From the NCBI RefSeq assembly GCF_000340215.1, contig NW_006921532.1, forward strand, positions 9,329,172 to 9,393,171: 64,000 bases of DNA. Direction: 5' to 3'. The notes beneath the pieces are model-generated. The model was given only the letters and a program-made list of their open reading frames with translations, ran no database searches and was not told where the DNA came from. This stretch comes from Pseudocercospora fijiensis CIRAD86 (lineage: Eukaryota > Ascomycota > Dothideomycetes > Mycosphaerellales > Mycosphaerellaceae). Positions 10,526-21,300 of the stretch are shown piece after piece; position 1 is the first letter of the stretch, and each line of letters opens with the position of its first letter. The translations under genes and the position numbers were made by a program.

Positions 10526-12142
10526 CTACACGATGTGGCTTCTGCGCTTCTCAGCCGCGTTGAGCACACCCAACATCATCTTCTTGCGCTCACCGCCGCC
10601 AGATCCCGGAGCCGCTGGAGTAGGCGGGTTCTTGTAAATGCCCATGTCTTCACCCTCACTGCTGGAGGCTGAGCTCAAGCCGAAGTATCCATCAGCAGAG
10701 CCTCGGCTACTACGCTTCTCCTTCATCTCGGAACCGATCGGGCTCATCTTCGCAGCTTGAAAGTCGTACTCAGCCTCGCTAACAGGGCTCCCTCCGGGAG
10801 ATCGCGAAGCTCCGCGACGAACCGTGCCGGCCTTCATAAGACTATCCAGAGCCCGACGGCGTTGACGAGTGGCGAAATTCTTGCTGCCTTCGTGCAGACT
10901 CGTGGGAGCGGCAGAGAGCTCTTCAAATGGCGGGGGACCTCGGGGCTGGCGCGTTGGATGTTCGCCGGCGCGGGCGGCGCCAGGACCGAACGTGCCAGTC
11001 ATTGGAGTAGGTGGGATCACGCTGCGCTGAGAGCCGAACGTGGCGGCGCTCGAGGTCTTTGGTCCATCTGCAATGTTCGAGAAGGAACTGATCGATAGGG
11101 AAGAGGACTTTTTATGGCCTTGACCACGACGGAATGCATTGGCGGATGGCGGTGGAAGCGGCTCCACGGCGTCGACAGCGGAAGGAGGAGACGGGGCTTT
11201 CTTGGGTGGAGTAAAGGACCGACCGCCATAAGGCGTGGAGCGCTCAGTGGCCGGTGGTGTAAAGTTGTTGAATCTATCAGCGGATGGCTCAACATTGGTC
11301 GGGGAGAAAGGATTCATCTGAGCCTGTTGAACTGGGGAGGCGATCTGCTGGGCCTGCTGCTGATAATTTTGATCGACCGCGTACGTGTAGCCTTGGGTGG
11401 CTGGATTGTAAACAAGATAGACGCCTGGTTGTCCTGGAACCTCAATTGGAGATTGAATCTGCTGCGGTTGCTGCGGCTGAACGTAGAAATTTTGCGTGGT
11501 GAGCGGGGTCATCTGGCCCTGGTGGAAAGATGCACGGCCGTTCATGCTCATGTTCTGAGTTGCAGCAGTGATGCTCGCCAGCTGCTGCTGGAGCTGCTGC
11601 TGGCGCTGGGCCAGGTAGAGACTATGCAACTGCATCTGCTGCAGGACCTGAGGATCAACATCCTCAGCCTGCTCATACACTGAAGGCGGAGCTAGAACTT
11701 GTTCTGGGAGCGAGTACATCTGGCGGCCAGCGTTCGAGGCATACTGGGATGGCAGATCGAAGCTGGCTGCGGAAGCAGTCTGTGGAAGGCGTTGCCCGTA
11801 TCCATTGTAAGTCTGCTCCGCCCACTTGGGGCCACCCAGACCAGACATGGAGTAGTGGGTCTGATGGTAAGGAGCCGAGGCTGGAGCTCCAGGAGCTTTT
11901 GGCTGGGTCCTAAGTCCTGCAAGCAGGTGCGATCGACTGGTCCGAGGAGTAGGGTCATCGACAGTAGGATTCTCGTTGATAGGGGCCACTTTGGGAGGCA
12001 GCGCCACGCTCAGCCTCTTGTTGTTGAGACGCGACCGGGCGCCAAAGCCGGAAGAAGCTGGTGGGAGACCGAGGCCATTTGGGAAGCCGTTATTTTGGTT
12101 GTTGTAAGTCATTTGAGCAAGACCGCCTGCGTCAATGCTCAT
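10526..12142 (-). CDS. Conserved fungal Q/S/P-rich disordered protein, function unknown
   Basis: A single exon encodes 538 aa. The start at 12142 gives MSIDAGGLAQMTYNNQ. Early motifs are NKRLSVALPP and SRSHLLAGLRTQPK. A Gln-rich, probably coiled stretch lies near residues 170-200 (QMQLHSLYLAQRQQQLQQQL). A YLVYNPATQGY segment, a long Ser/Pro linker and a basic segment (KNFATRQRRRALDSLMKAG) follow near residue 425. The C-terminus, ERKKMMLGVLNAAEKRRSH, is basic. I recognise the LLAGLRT and FATRQRRRA blocks as conserved in ascomycete proteins of unknown function, but I cannot assign a role. There is no catalytic domain, signal peptide or membrane segment. Phosphorylation-dependent scaffolding or RNA association would be guesses only. 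Confidence 0.82.
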   Translation of the reverse strand: MSIDAGGLAQMTYNNQNNGFPNGLGLPPASSGFGARSRLNNKRLSVALPPKVAPINENPTVDDPTPRTSRSHLLAGLRTQPKAPGAPASAPYHQTHYSMSGLGGPKWAEQTYNGYGQRLPQTASAASFDLPSQYASNAGRQMYSLPEQVLAPPSVYEQAEDVDPQVLQQMQLHSLYLAQRQQQLQQQLASITAATQNMSMNGRASFHQGQMTPLTTQNFYVQPQQPQQIQSPIEVPGQPGVYLVYNPATQGYTYAVDQNYQQQAQQIASPVQQAQMNPFSPTNVEPSADRFNNFTPPATERSTPYGGRSFTPPKKAPSPPSAVDAVEPLPPPSANAFRRGQGHKKSSSLSISSFSNIADGPKTSSAATFGSQRSVIPPTPMTGTFGPGAARAGEHPTRQPRGPPPFEELSAAPTSLHEGSKNFATRQRRRALDSLMKAGTVRRGASRSPGGSPVSEAEYDFQAAKMSPIGSEMKEKRSSRGSADGYFGLSSASSSEGEDMGIYKNPPTPAAPGSGGGERKKMMLGVLNAAEKRRSHIV

Positions 12143-13702
12143 AGTTTGTATCGTTAAATCCTGATAATGCGTGAAGACCGGAAAGTTTCGAGCCGTGCTG
12201 ATGTCAAGAAGAGCTGCAGTGGAAGATGTATTTCGCAGCTGGCGAAAGAGAAATCGTTCACAAGTAGCAGATTAGGCAGACGCTGGCGGGAGGCTTCGTG
12301 TCGAGGAAAGCCAGATTAGGCCGGTGTCTCAAAGCACACGGCGTGATGTAAGGTACAAATTACAAGATTACAAAGAGATGTTGCTCTTTCAAGGTGGTCG
12401 AGCCAGCTGCGGCGACAATGGGCAGGCCTTTGTCGAAAAATGCCGCCGGAAGATGAGAGTGCAGAAGTGGCGGTTATGATCAAGAGTCGCTGACGTCGCT
12501 CTGCCGTTTCCCAGACAAGAAGTGGTGTGTACAGAATGGCGATGCAGGCGTGGCAGAAGAGGGTGCCAAGGGATGGGATGGATAGGTCGGGGGTCGCGTG
12601 AATCTGGCGCCTGGCAGAGGGTCTGACACGATGCTGTTGAAAACGGACAAGCAGGCGTGACTGACGCTGTTCGTGCGGGCGGAGATGCGTGCCGAGAGGT
12701 TGTCGGGAGGGTATGTATGTATGTGGTGGGCGGTGCGGCGGTGCGGCGGTGCGGCGGAGTGGTGATGGTATGGATTAGGAGCTGCCTGATTGCGACGGAG
12801 GCTCGTGTCGGCCGGCAAGCTGGAAGCGAATCGGGCAATGGATGTTGATGCGGCGAAAGAGCAAGAGCACAATATCGACTGCGACGGAGGGACGGGCCAG
12901 GCAAAGAAGGAACGATGGGCGCGACGGTGTGGTTATGGTGAAGAACGCGGCAAGGCAAGGCAAGCTAACGAACTGCACTGCGAGAGCGAGGAGGAGCGTC
13001 CGTCTCCTTTTTCTCGCTGGCAGGCGCGCACGGACGAGGCGCCGTGCTGGCCAGTCACATCCCCTGTCGCCATGCTGCCGCTCTAGCTTCCCGCGCTCCG
13101 CCATCCCTGCATCCAATTGCTGGCTCCAGACGCGATCGATGTTCACGGAGCATGCGCGCTATTCTCTCATCAGCATGTCGGTGTCGATGGCTTTCCCACC
13201 TTGTGACTACTGTGTATGCGTAGCACCTCTGCCTGCACGCCCACACTGCAGCAGTGGCAGTGGCAGTGGCAGTGGCAGTGGCAGCAGCTAGAGACAGTGT
13301 TGCTCTGGCGGCAGACTCCGGGAAAATCGTGTCCGGTACATGCCATGCCGTTGTTTCACTTCGCTGGAACAGAGACCCACCAATGCACCATCTTCTCGCG
13401 TCCAGCCCTGTCGACCTGGGACCAGCGTAGCGAGTCGACTAGCTAGTAGCTACAGACCACTTCACGGCCGGGCGGCGCTTACGCTGAACATTTTTCGCAC
13501 ACAGCGCTTTCAGGGCACATGTGGCCTAGACAGTTTCACAGCATGCACGATCGCACGCATTGCCGTGAATCGCGAAGTCCGTTGCGGCGTTTGGGTGTCT
13601 GTATTCTGGCAACGCTTGGCAGCGCACGTACCTCCGGAAGTACGCGGTTCCCACAAAATGACGCAAAACCCACGTTATAGCAACATATTGCTGGGAACCG
13701 AG
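12143..13702. other. Gene-free spacer with microsatellites beside the transposon block
   Basis: This 1.56-kb stretch holds the promoter side of the Q-rich protein gene. It contains a GCGGTGCGG run at about 12730-12757 and a GGCAGT hexamer run at about 13250-13287. I see no supported gene. From about 13703 the base composition changes abruptly into the CpA-poor transposon block; just before that is a short direct repetition of GCTAGCAACGC and GCTAGCAATACC. Confidence 0.55.
13250..13287. repeat. GGCAGT hexamer microsatellite
   Basis: About six tandem copies of GGCAGT end in GGCAGCAGC. They lie in spacer DNA roughly 400 bp from the edge of the transposon block. Confidence 0.85.
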
Positions 13703-14622
13703 TAAGATGCTAGCAACGCTAGCAACGCTGGCAATACCTCGCTAGCAATACCTCGCCGTCGCTAGCAATAGCGATAGATAAAGCTAAAGTATTAGTAAGC
13801 TATTAATAGTATAGTAAAATAGAGGTATTGTTATCGCGCTCTTTAATTAGCTATCTATCTACCTTACTATCGGTGTCGCTACTATCGCACTCGCTCTACC
13901 TACTCTTCTAAGACCTCTTTATTTATTACCTATTATAGTAGTATCTTATATCGCTTTATAGCGCCTATCTATAGATTATAGTATAGCTTAAACTATCTAT
14001 TCTACTATTATATGTCTGCGTTTAGCGGCGGTCGGATTAGTATGTTTTATAGAAGGTTCTTAGTCTAACTAAGGTCGCTATCGGCGGCGGCGGCGGTAGT
14101 AGTAGTTAAATAGTATAAACAGCTTAGCGTAGTAGGTACAAAAAGTATAGAAGGTAGCATTTCCGCTAGGTAGCGAGTTAGTAAGTAGTCGCTCTCGCTA
14201 TTACCGCTATACTATACGTTATTACCGCCGGCGGTAGATTAGAAGTTATTTAATACGCGCGTAGTATATTAAGTCGGAAAGAAAGGTTATAATAAGAACG
14301 ATAGCAGCGGCGGCGCCTATTAACTAAGCCGTGTCTTACTAATATAAGTCGCGTCTTCTAGATTAGCTATTATACTAAGGACCTAGTTATCGATATTGTC
14401 GTTGTCGCTATCGTCGCTATCTACTATATTGTTATTAATAAAGTTGTCGCGAGTCTAGTTAATTTAATATTAGAAGTCGTTATCTAACTTTACCTTCTCG
14501 AGCTACTAGTCTATTAATAGTTAGTAGATCGCCTCGCTAACAACCTTCGAATAGTACTTATAGAGATACTAAATATAGTCGTTATAGTCCTTCTTTAAGA
14601 GGTTGTTTATTAACTAAGTAGC
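13703..14622 (-). mobile_element. Left fragment of a RIP-mutated MULE DNA transposon (3' part of element)
   Basis: This segment continues the Mutator-like element whose main part lies at 29875-31970. Reading the minus strand from 29880 into 14622, and counting the 5-bp duplication once, the transposase frame continues without a shift: the residues FYRLARAT pass directly into LINNLLKKDYNDY. Further on come SKVVSEAIY and an acidic tail (VDSDDSDNDNID) near 14390. Every break is TAG or TAA in positions explained by CAG, CAA or TGG. The outer end near 13703 is set by the change in composition; I could not confirm a terminal inverted repeat, so this boundary is approximate. Confidence 0.72.
14618..14622 (+). 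repeat. Left target-site duplication (GTAGC)
   Basis: GTAGC precedes the left LTR and recurs right after the right LTR. Five bases is the usual duplication for Ty3/Gypsy integration. Confidence 0.85.
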
Positions 14623-14744
14623 TATTATAAAGGTAGGTATAGGCATAGGCTAGGTAGGAGGCCCTAGCCTCCTATAGTATATACTTCTCTAAGCCTAGAT
14701 AGACTTAGAATAATAATCTACTTTATAATATACGATATATAACA
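14623..14744 (+). repeat. 5' LTR of the chromovirus (122 bp)
   Basis: This copy is exactly the same length as the repeat at 29753-29874 and differs at only 7 of 122 positions, all transitions. It starts TATTATAAAGG where the other copy has TATTACGAAGG, and it ends in ACA where the other ends in ATA. The expected TG...CA ends are thus recognisable after RIP. It contains a hairpin-forming stretch (TAGGAGG...CCTCCTA). At 122 bp it is very short for a 15-kb element. Confidence 0.92.
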
Positions 14745-15049
14745 AAATAGTAGCTTTGCTTCGAGTACTAGCGTAAAATACGTACTAACTGTCTCTAAAC
14801 GGACTATCCGAACTACGGTTTACTATTCCCCTCTCTAAGGCGAAAGTCCTTCGCGCCGAAGGAGAGTCCTAACGAACTACTCTAATACTACTTTCCGTAC
14901 TATTAAACGCCGTAGCTATACTATAAGAAAGAGGCTGTAATTTAGTACGAAAATATACGAGACCTACTAGCGAATCGGTACGGAAATTAACGATAGACCT
15001 AGCCTAGCGCCGCGGCGCGCTTTACGCTCCCTCTATTAATACCCTTACT
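14745..15049 (+). other. Chromovirus 5' leader
   Basis: This stretch lies between the 5' LTR and the first recoverable frame. I could not match the bases after the LTR to a tRNA primer-binding site, partly because RIP would have changed it. A possible hairpin (AAGTCCTTCGCGCCGAAGG) lies near 14850. Confidence 0.45.
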
Positions 15050-15960
15050 TGCTAAGGGTAGGAACGACATTTCGGGTTAGTAGGAGCTAGGTACCTAACC
15101 CTCCTAACTTCCTCTTTTTAGGTACAAGGATATAGAAGGTTCCGATTACTCTTACGGCAGCTACTACGTCTATACCTACGGTTAATATTAAGACAGTGCC
15201 CTATTCCGTCTCTTAGCGAACAACATCTACGTCTTAATATAGGAGCTTATAGTATTAAAGGACTAGGAATCTCCGAACGAGCCGCCGCCTATAGCCTAGG
15301 AGGATTGCACTCTTTCCGAATTAAAGGAAGATAGATACTACCTAGTTTATATAGCATATATACTATTAGCCTTCTCGAAACTAAGGCAGTACCTAAATAA
15401 GCTATTCGAGAAGGATCTTAGGTATAGAGTTATCGCTATTACCGAGTAGTACGAGGATCCGGAGGAGGCTAAACCTCTACGTCGCCTAAGGTTATAGTCC
15501 CGTATTCTAGATACGGACAAAGACGCGACTCCTAAACCTTAGATACGCGCTAAGATTATTAGTTCGTAGGTTAACGACAACTCCCTATCGCTTTCCGCTA
15601 TACGACAAGTATATCGTCTAACTTCGCACTAGTCGGATAGCCTATATTTCGCTTAGTAGCTAGTAGAACACCTTAAGTCTACTAACGAGAATCCGGCTGT
15701 AGGCAAGAATTAGCTACGTCGCTATAAGGTTTATATCCCTCTACGACTAGAGAAGTAGGGCGTCCGTCGCTTAATTAAGAACGAGAACTTAGGCTAAGCT
15801 AAGCCTAATAGACGTAGGGAGTCTTTTAAAATTAACCCGCTAACGGGTAACGTTTTTAAGAATTTCGGTATCTTTTGTAAAGACGACCCGCCTCCTAAGC
15901 CTTACGAGAGCTTATTAATCTCGGTATCTAGCAGTTCGATACTTAGCTAAAGTTAGCTCG
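15050..15960 (+). pseudogene. Chromovirus first frame, upstream of gag, RIP-degraded
   Basis: A frame with codon starts divisible by three is coherent from about 15.1 to 15.95 kb once TAG/TAA are read as lost Gln or Trp codons. Visible stretches are ANNIYVLI, ELKEDRYYLVYIAYILLAF, YRVIAITEQYEDPEEAKPL and INPLTGNVFKNFGIFCKDD. The gag-like frame that follows is in a different phase (+1), so this is either a separate protein or the N-terminal part of Gag joined by a frameshift. I recognise no domain. The start could not be fixed; the coordinates are approximate. Confidence 0.5.
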
Positions 15961-18350
15961 CTACCGGATTCCTAGCTAGAGGGAGAAGATATATCGGGTA
16001 AGTAGGTTTTAGGATCTATAGCACTAGCGAACGGTATAGCCGGCGCTAAATAGCGAGATAAAATTAGATAAATAAAGTCCTAGGTAGCTTAGCAGCTAGC
16101 CGAGCAACGTACTAAGGTAGATAATAATCGAGCTACGGATCGTATACGTCTATAGAGGGCACTAGACGAGCAGCGCGAGGCTTACGAGATCGAGATATAG
16201 GCCTAAATCTAATAAGCGTTTAACGAAGGCCGTAAGGAGGCTATAAGAGCTAAGAATAAGAGTAGAGATAAGGGTATAGAAGCTAGTAGAGCACTACCTC
16301 CGATAGCCTTAGAATAGCGCTATACTATCGATACGAATAGTATCTCTAAATTGTTCCTTACCGACGAATAGCGACGTCGAAGGAGGAATACTAAGTCTAC
16401 TAGGCACTTTAACGACGAGGTTACCGCTAATAACAACGCTACTACTAATACTAATACTAGGAATAATAGGAATAATAATACCTCCGCTAGCGCTAATAAC
16501 GACAATACTAGATACGATAAGCTAGAGGCATTAGTAGGAAAACTAGTAGAGGTAATATAGTCTAATAGCGCCGCCTTAGCGGCCCTACGACCGAATAATA
16601 ACTATTCTAGGCTACCGGGGCAGCAGCGATATAGAAATCTTTACGCAATGCGTAGCCGAACTAGCTAAGGTACGACTAGAGCTAAGTAGCTAGCTAATTA
16701 GAATCGGAATACTCGAGCTAGTATCGTACTAGAGATTAGCTCGGAACGCTACGCCTATAGAGGCCTTAACGCTAAAGGCAATCCTAGGCCTGCCTAAGAT
16801 AGGGCCGGCTTTATAGACCCGAGGTTCGAGCCCGCCGACGTATATACTCTACTATACGCTAGTCCTCCTTATACTCTAGTTACGGACTTTAGCTAGGAGG
16901 TCGCGCCCTATAAGTTTAAGCCTAAGTAAGTTAGGTATTTTAATAAGGACCTTCCGGAGAGTAAGGGTAAAGGCCTAGTTATATATATTAGCAATACGGC
17001 CTATTATCGAGACGTTTTTGCTTTTATTACTCGCCTCGATATAGCTATTTAAGTAGGCGAGTATCTAGTAGCAACCCTACGTCTATTACTATATAAATGC
17101 CTTTAGGGCTCCGCCTTAGCTTAGTACCTTTACGGCCTTACTAACGATCGACGTACGCTCCTTTAAACTAGCCTAGGTATCGAGCGATAGAAGGAGGCCT
17201 TACGCGAGCAGTTCCGATTAGACCCCTTAGTCGCGGCGCGCGAATTAGAATCGGAATAATATCGCATTAAGGAAGTCGCGGCCCGAAAGAGCGTAAGCGA
17301 ATTCGTTATTAACGTTATGCGTTTAGCGTAGCAAAGCGGTACGGAGTTACTTATAAGGTAAATTAACTATACCTTCCGGAAAATCGTACTAGAGCTACGT
17401 AGCGATCTTAATATACCTACGCTATTATAAACGTATTAGACGCTTATCGATATAATACAAGCCTATTATACGATATAAGTAGAGTTATATCCTCTAGGCA
17501 GTACTACTACCGGCTACTATAATAGTAAGTTAAACCTTTAACGTAGCGATTCGGTATAGGGTAGGTTCGTAGATCCTAGGTTCGCGTCTAGGTCTCGTTT
17601 TAATACTAGACGCTCGTCTTTCCTTAGAAATAACAATCCCTATAACCGGTAGCAACCTAATATATTCTAGCAACGCCGTTAGCCTAGATTATAGGTCTAT
17701 AGCCGCTAGAGACTATAGGGCGTAAACGCAAGCGTAAACGAGAAAATAGTAGACGCCCGTAGTCTCCTATAGTATCTAAATCCTTAGAGATAGTAGACGA
17801 ATTTCGGAAATGTAAGAGGCTAAGGCATTCCCGCAAATTCCTAGGCTCGTAGTAAAGCTACGTTCTTCTACGATTTAGTAGACCTAGGGTAGGAGACTAA
17901 CTATTAAGAACTAGAATACGATAATACTATCTAAGCCGAGGGCGGAGAGTAGGCCGAGGATTAGTACGTAGCCGGCGAGGATATCGGCGGTATCGAGGTA
18001 GAAGAGGACTAAGCTCTTCCTCCTACAAATCTATAATTAACTCTAGTATACTACGCCTAGCCGCAGGTTCGTAGACCTAAGGTAAATGCCTAGCCTTAAC
18101 GCGATAAGACGCGACCCGAAGGTCGGTAGACGCGTTGTAATATATACGGAGAGGTTTTCCGCTCGGCTAACGAGTTTTTTAATAGCTACCTCGATTATAT
18201 ATACCCTAAGGACGCTACTAGGAAGCGTACGAATATTCTTTACGAGCTAGCTCCGAGAAACTCCTTAAGCTAGAAGTAAAACTAGTTACTACTAGCTAGT
18301 ATAAAACCGCAAGTCTACCGGAAATTCTAGAATCCCTAGCGGTAGCGGAA
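15961..18350 (+). pseudogene. Chromovirus gag-like frame, RIP-degraded
   Basis: This frame (codon starts one past a multiple of three) runs from about 15.96 to 18.3 kb. It has a charged coiled region (ALDEQREAYEIEI, NEGRKEAIRAKNKSRDKG), a Thr/Asn-rich linker, and a helical capsid-like part near 17.0-17.5 kb (RYFNKDLPESKGKG, EFVINVMRLA, ELRSDLNIPTLL). Near 18.13 kb is a remnant zinc finger, RCNIYGEVFRSANE, where the Tyr codon TAC sits where a TGC Cys codon would give a CxxC pair. The position before pol and the overall composition support Gag. RIP stops make it non-functional. Confidence 0.7.
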
Positions 18351-18379
18351 CTCCCGAAGTCGCCGGGTCGCTTACTACC

Positions 18380-21300
18380 GGATAAGCAAACATCTTTATA
18401 CCTAGTAATAACGATTATAGTAGGATAGCCTAGCTAAACATCGATACCTATACTTCTAGTACTATAGCCCGCAACCTCTAGTCTATTAACAGATATCTAA
18501 GCCTAAATATTCTAGTCTATATCGGTATCGCGCCCCCTTATAGCGGATTGTACGCCTACGCTAGCGGGCGTAGCTTTTCCTATAGAAGATTCTTCCGCTA
18601 CGATCGCTCTATAGTAGACTACGCCTAGCTCTATCTATATATTAGATTTGCTACTAGATATCCTAGCGGGCGTAGCGACTACTATCGGGAGGTCCTCGAT
18701 TAATCTAGACGCGCTAAATACTCGGAATGCTATAATATTAGTTACGGAGCAGCCCTAAGTCTACTATATCGCCTAAACGGCTAAGGCTACGCCCTTAGCG
18801 GGAGAGGCGTAGCACTATACGATTTTATCGAGTACCTCGAAGATTTCTTCCTCTATCGACGATAGGAAGGCTCGCGCGGGGAAGCGCTCCTTTAGTGCTA
18901 TTAATAACCTTATACTATAGGTCTATTATATACGAGAACGCCCTTAATAGGAATTGCAAATTATACCCTACTTAGCAAAACTCCCTCCGGGAGACCTAGC
19001 TTATACCTTTAGATATTACGATATTATCGAAGCGAACTACGCTCTTTCTCCGGAAGGGGATTTTAAGCGCGTTTGCCTCGATACTAGTACTAAAGTATCT
19101 ATAATAGACCGGGGGTAGCTAACTATATAACTAGGGCAGGACGATATTTAGTATCTTAAGCAACCTCTAGAATTCCGTAGTTTAGCTAGAAGTATATAGT
19201 ACGAGTAATAGATTAATTTGTCGATATACTTTCCTATCTTCGCTAGGTATTCTTAGTTACCCGCTCTAGCCTATATTAAATAGCTAGTAAGGGTAATACT
19301 AAACTTACCTTATAATATACTCCTCGGGATAGATATTATAACGCCCGTAGGATTTATTATCTATACGGGCGCTAGATATATTAAGATAATAGGAAACGAC
19401 GGCGCGTTTATACCGATCGTCTATTCGCTAAAATCTAATCGTTTTCTACGCGCTAATATTAAGTCTACAGATAGACTAAGAGTACTACTATATATAGCCG
19501 TTATAGCTAAAATGCAAATCGATAAAGCCGACGCCTTAAAGGACGTAAATAGGGACTTCCTCTTCGCGCTAAATCTGCTAGGCCTCCCTAATATAGCGGT
19601 AGTATACGCCTATATAGCCGGACTAGAGATACTAGCGGTATAGGTCCGTAACCTTAGCTACGATAACGACTTAATTATTTAGCGACATCGAAGTATAAGC
19701 GAATTATAGGAACTATAGCTAGATAACTTCTACTAGATCGACGAGTTCGATACCGACCCTAGGTCGATAGAGTATAAGATTAGCGGCGCGCCTCTTAGAC
19801 GAGATCTACGACTAATAAATAGGCTCTACTATATATCCGAATCGAGAGACCTACGGTTACTAGCAGTTTTTTAAAGCGACGCTATAGGCTAGTTTTAGTT
19901 AATTCCGCCTCTAGCTAAAGACTCCGCAAATCGTAATTAGGCTAGAGTAGGCCTATAATTCCGGCGGATCCGTAAATCTTAACCTACTATTTACGGACTT
20001 AGCGAAAACGACGAGATAGACTTAATAGACCTAGACTACCCTTCCGATACTACGAAGATCTTAGTAGATACGGGGATAGCTACCGTTACAATCTCGGCTA
20101 GAGTAACGATCTATATAGCGAATCTAGATACCGCGGTAGCCTTAGACATTAGGTCTATCGTAGAGAAATACCCCTAACTATAGATAGATTAGGGTACGAC
20201 GATCGATCTTCCTAAAGATAGATAGCTAGAGCTCCTACTTAAATCGGGCTAGGAAAACGAGAAGTTTAGTAGTAAGGTCTACCGTATATCCGATAAGGAC
20301 AATATAGAGGTAAATAAGCAGTTTAATAAGCTTTATACTTAAGGCAAAATAGCCTATAGTAAAAAGCTATCGCCGCTAGTATAGCTAGTCTTTATAGTCT
20401 AGAGAACTCTTTTCCGCGACGATAGTACTACGTATAGGAAGCCGCGCGTAGTAATCGATATCTAAGGCCTTAATAGTATATCCTAGAAGGATACCTACCC
20501 GCTACTACTTTAGGACGATATTATCGCGAAATTACGCGGCTATAAGTATATTTCTATTATAGATGCAAGATCTATATTCTACTAGTTCGTAGTCGCGGAA
20601 AAGGATCGCTAGAAATTTACTATTAATACTACGCGGAGATAGGAATATCTAAAAGTCGCTGCTATAGGTTACTATAATAGCGTATAGTACGTATAAAGAC
20701 TGCTCGATCGCACCCTACGGGAATTCGGCGACGTAGCGAATAGGTATATTAACGATATAGTTCTCGGCTCGGTAGACCTAGAGTCCTACCGAGATTTACT
20801 TAATCGCGTATTTAAAAAAATAGATAAGATACGGTTTAGTTTAGAGCTAGGAAAGGCGTTCTTAGGTTTCCTCTCTATAAAAATCCTAGGTAGAGAAGTA
20901 GACAGAAAAGGCTTCGTAACGTAGGCGGATCGACTCGTAGCACTACGAGAATTAGAAAAACCTACTAACGCCGAACAGCTTAAGCAATATCTCGGACTAG
21001 TAGGCTACCTTAGGTCTATAGTACTATACTACGGAAGAATTACCCTACCGCTATAATAGGCGAAAGTCGTAGCTATAAAGGATTATTAGGCTACCTAAAC
21101 GAAAGGAGGTAAGTAACGCGCTTAAATACGGGGCGCGCGCCTCTAATAGACTAACGAAATAAATACCGCTTAGGAAATTATATAGTCGATATAGTCGGAA
21201 GAGTACCGAGGGTTTCTTTAGTATTTTAACCCTAAGTCTACCCTCTATATCGACGTTAATATATCTAAGGAATTCGGAATCGGGGTAATATACTACTAAG

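Noticed and set aside
13250..13287. CRISPR-like or regulatory direct repeats
   Set aside because: These are contiguous hexamers without spacers in fungal DNA: a plain microsatellite.
14838..14872. Possible small RNA or terminator hairpin in the chromovirus leader
   Set aside because: The stem is short, has no T-run, and a single RIP-mutated copy cannot show conservation.
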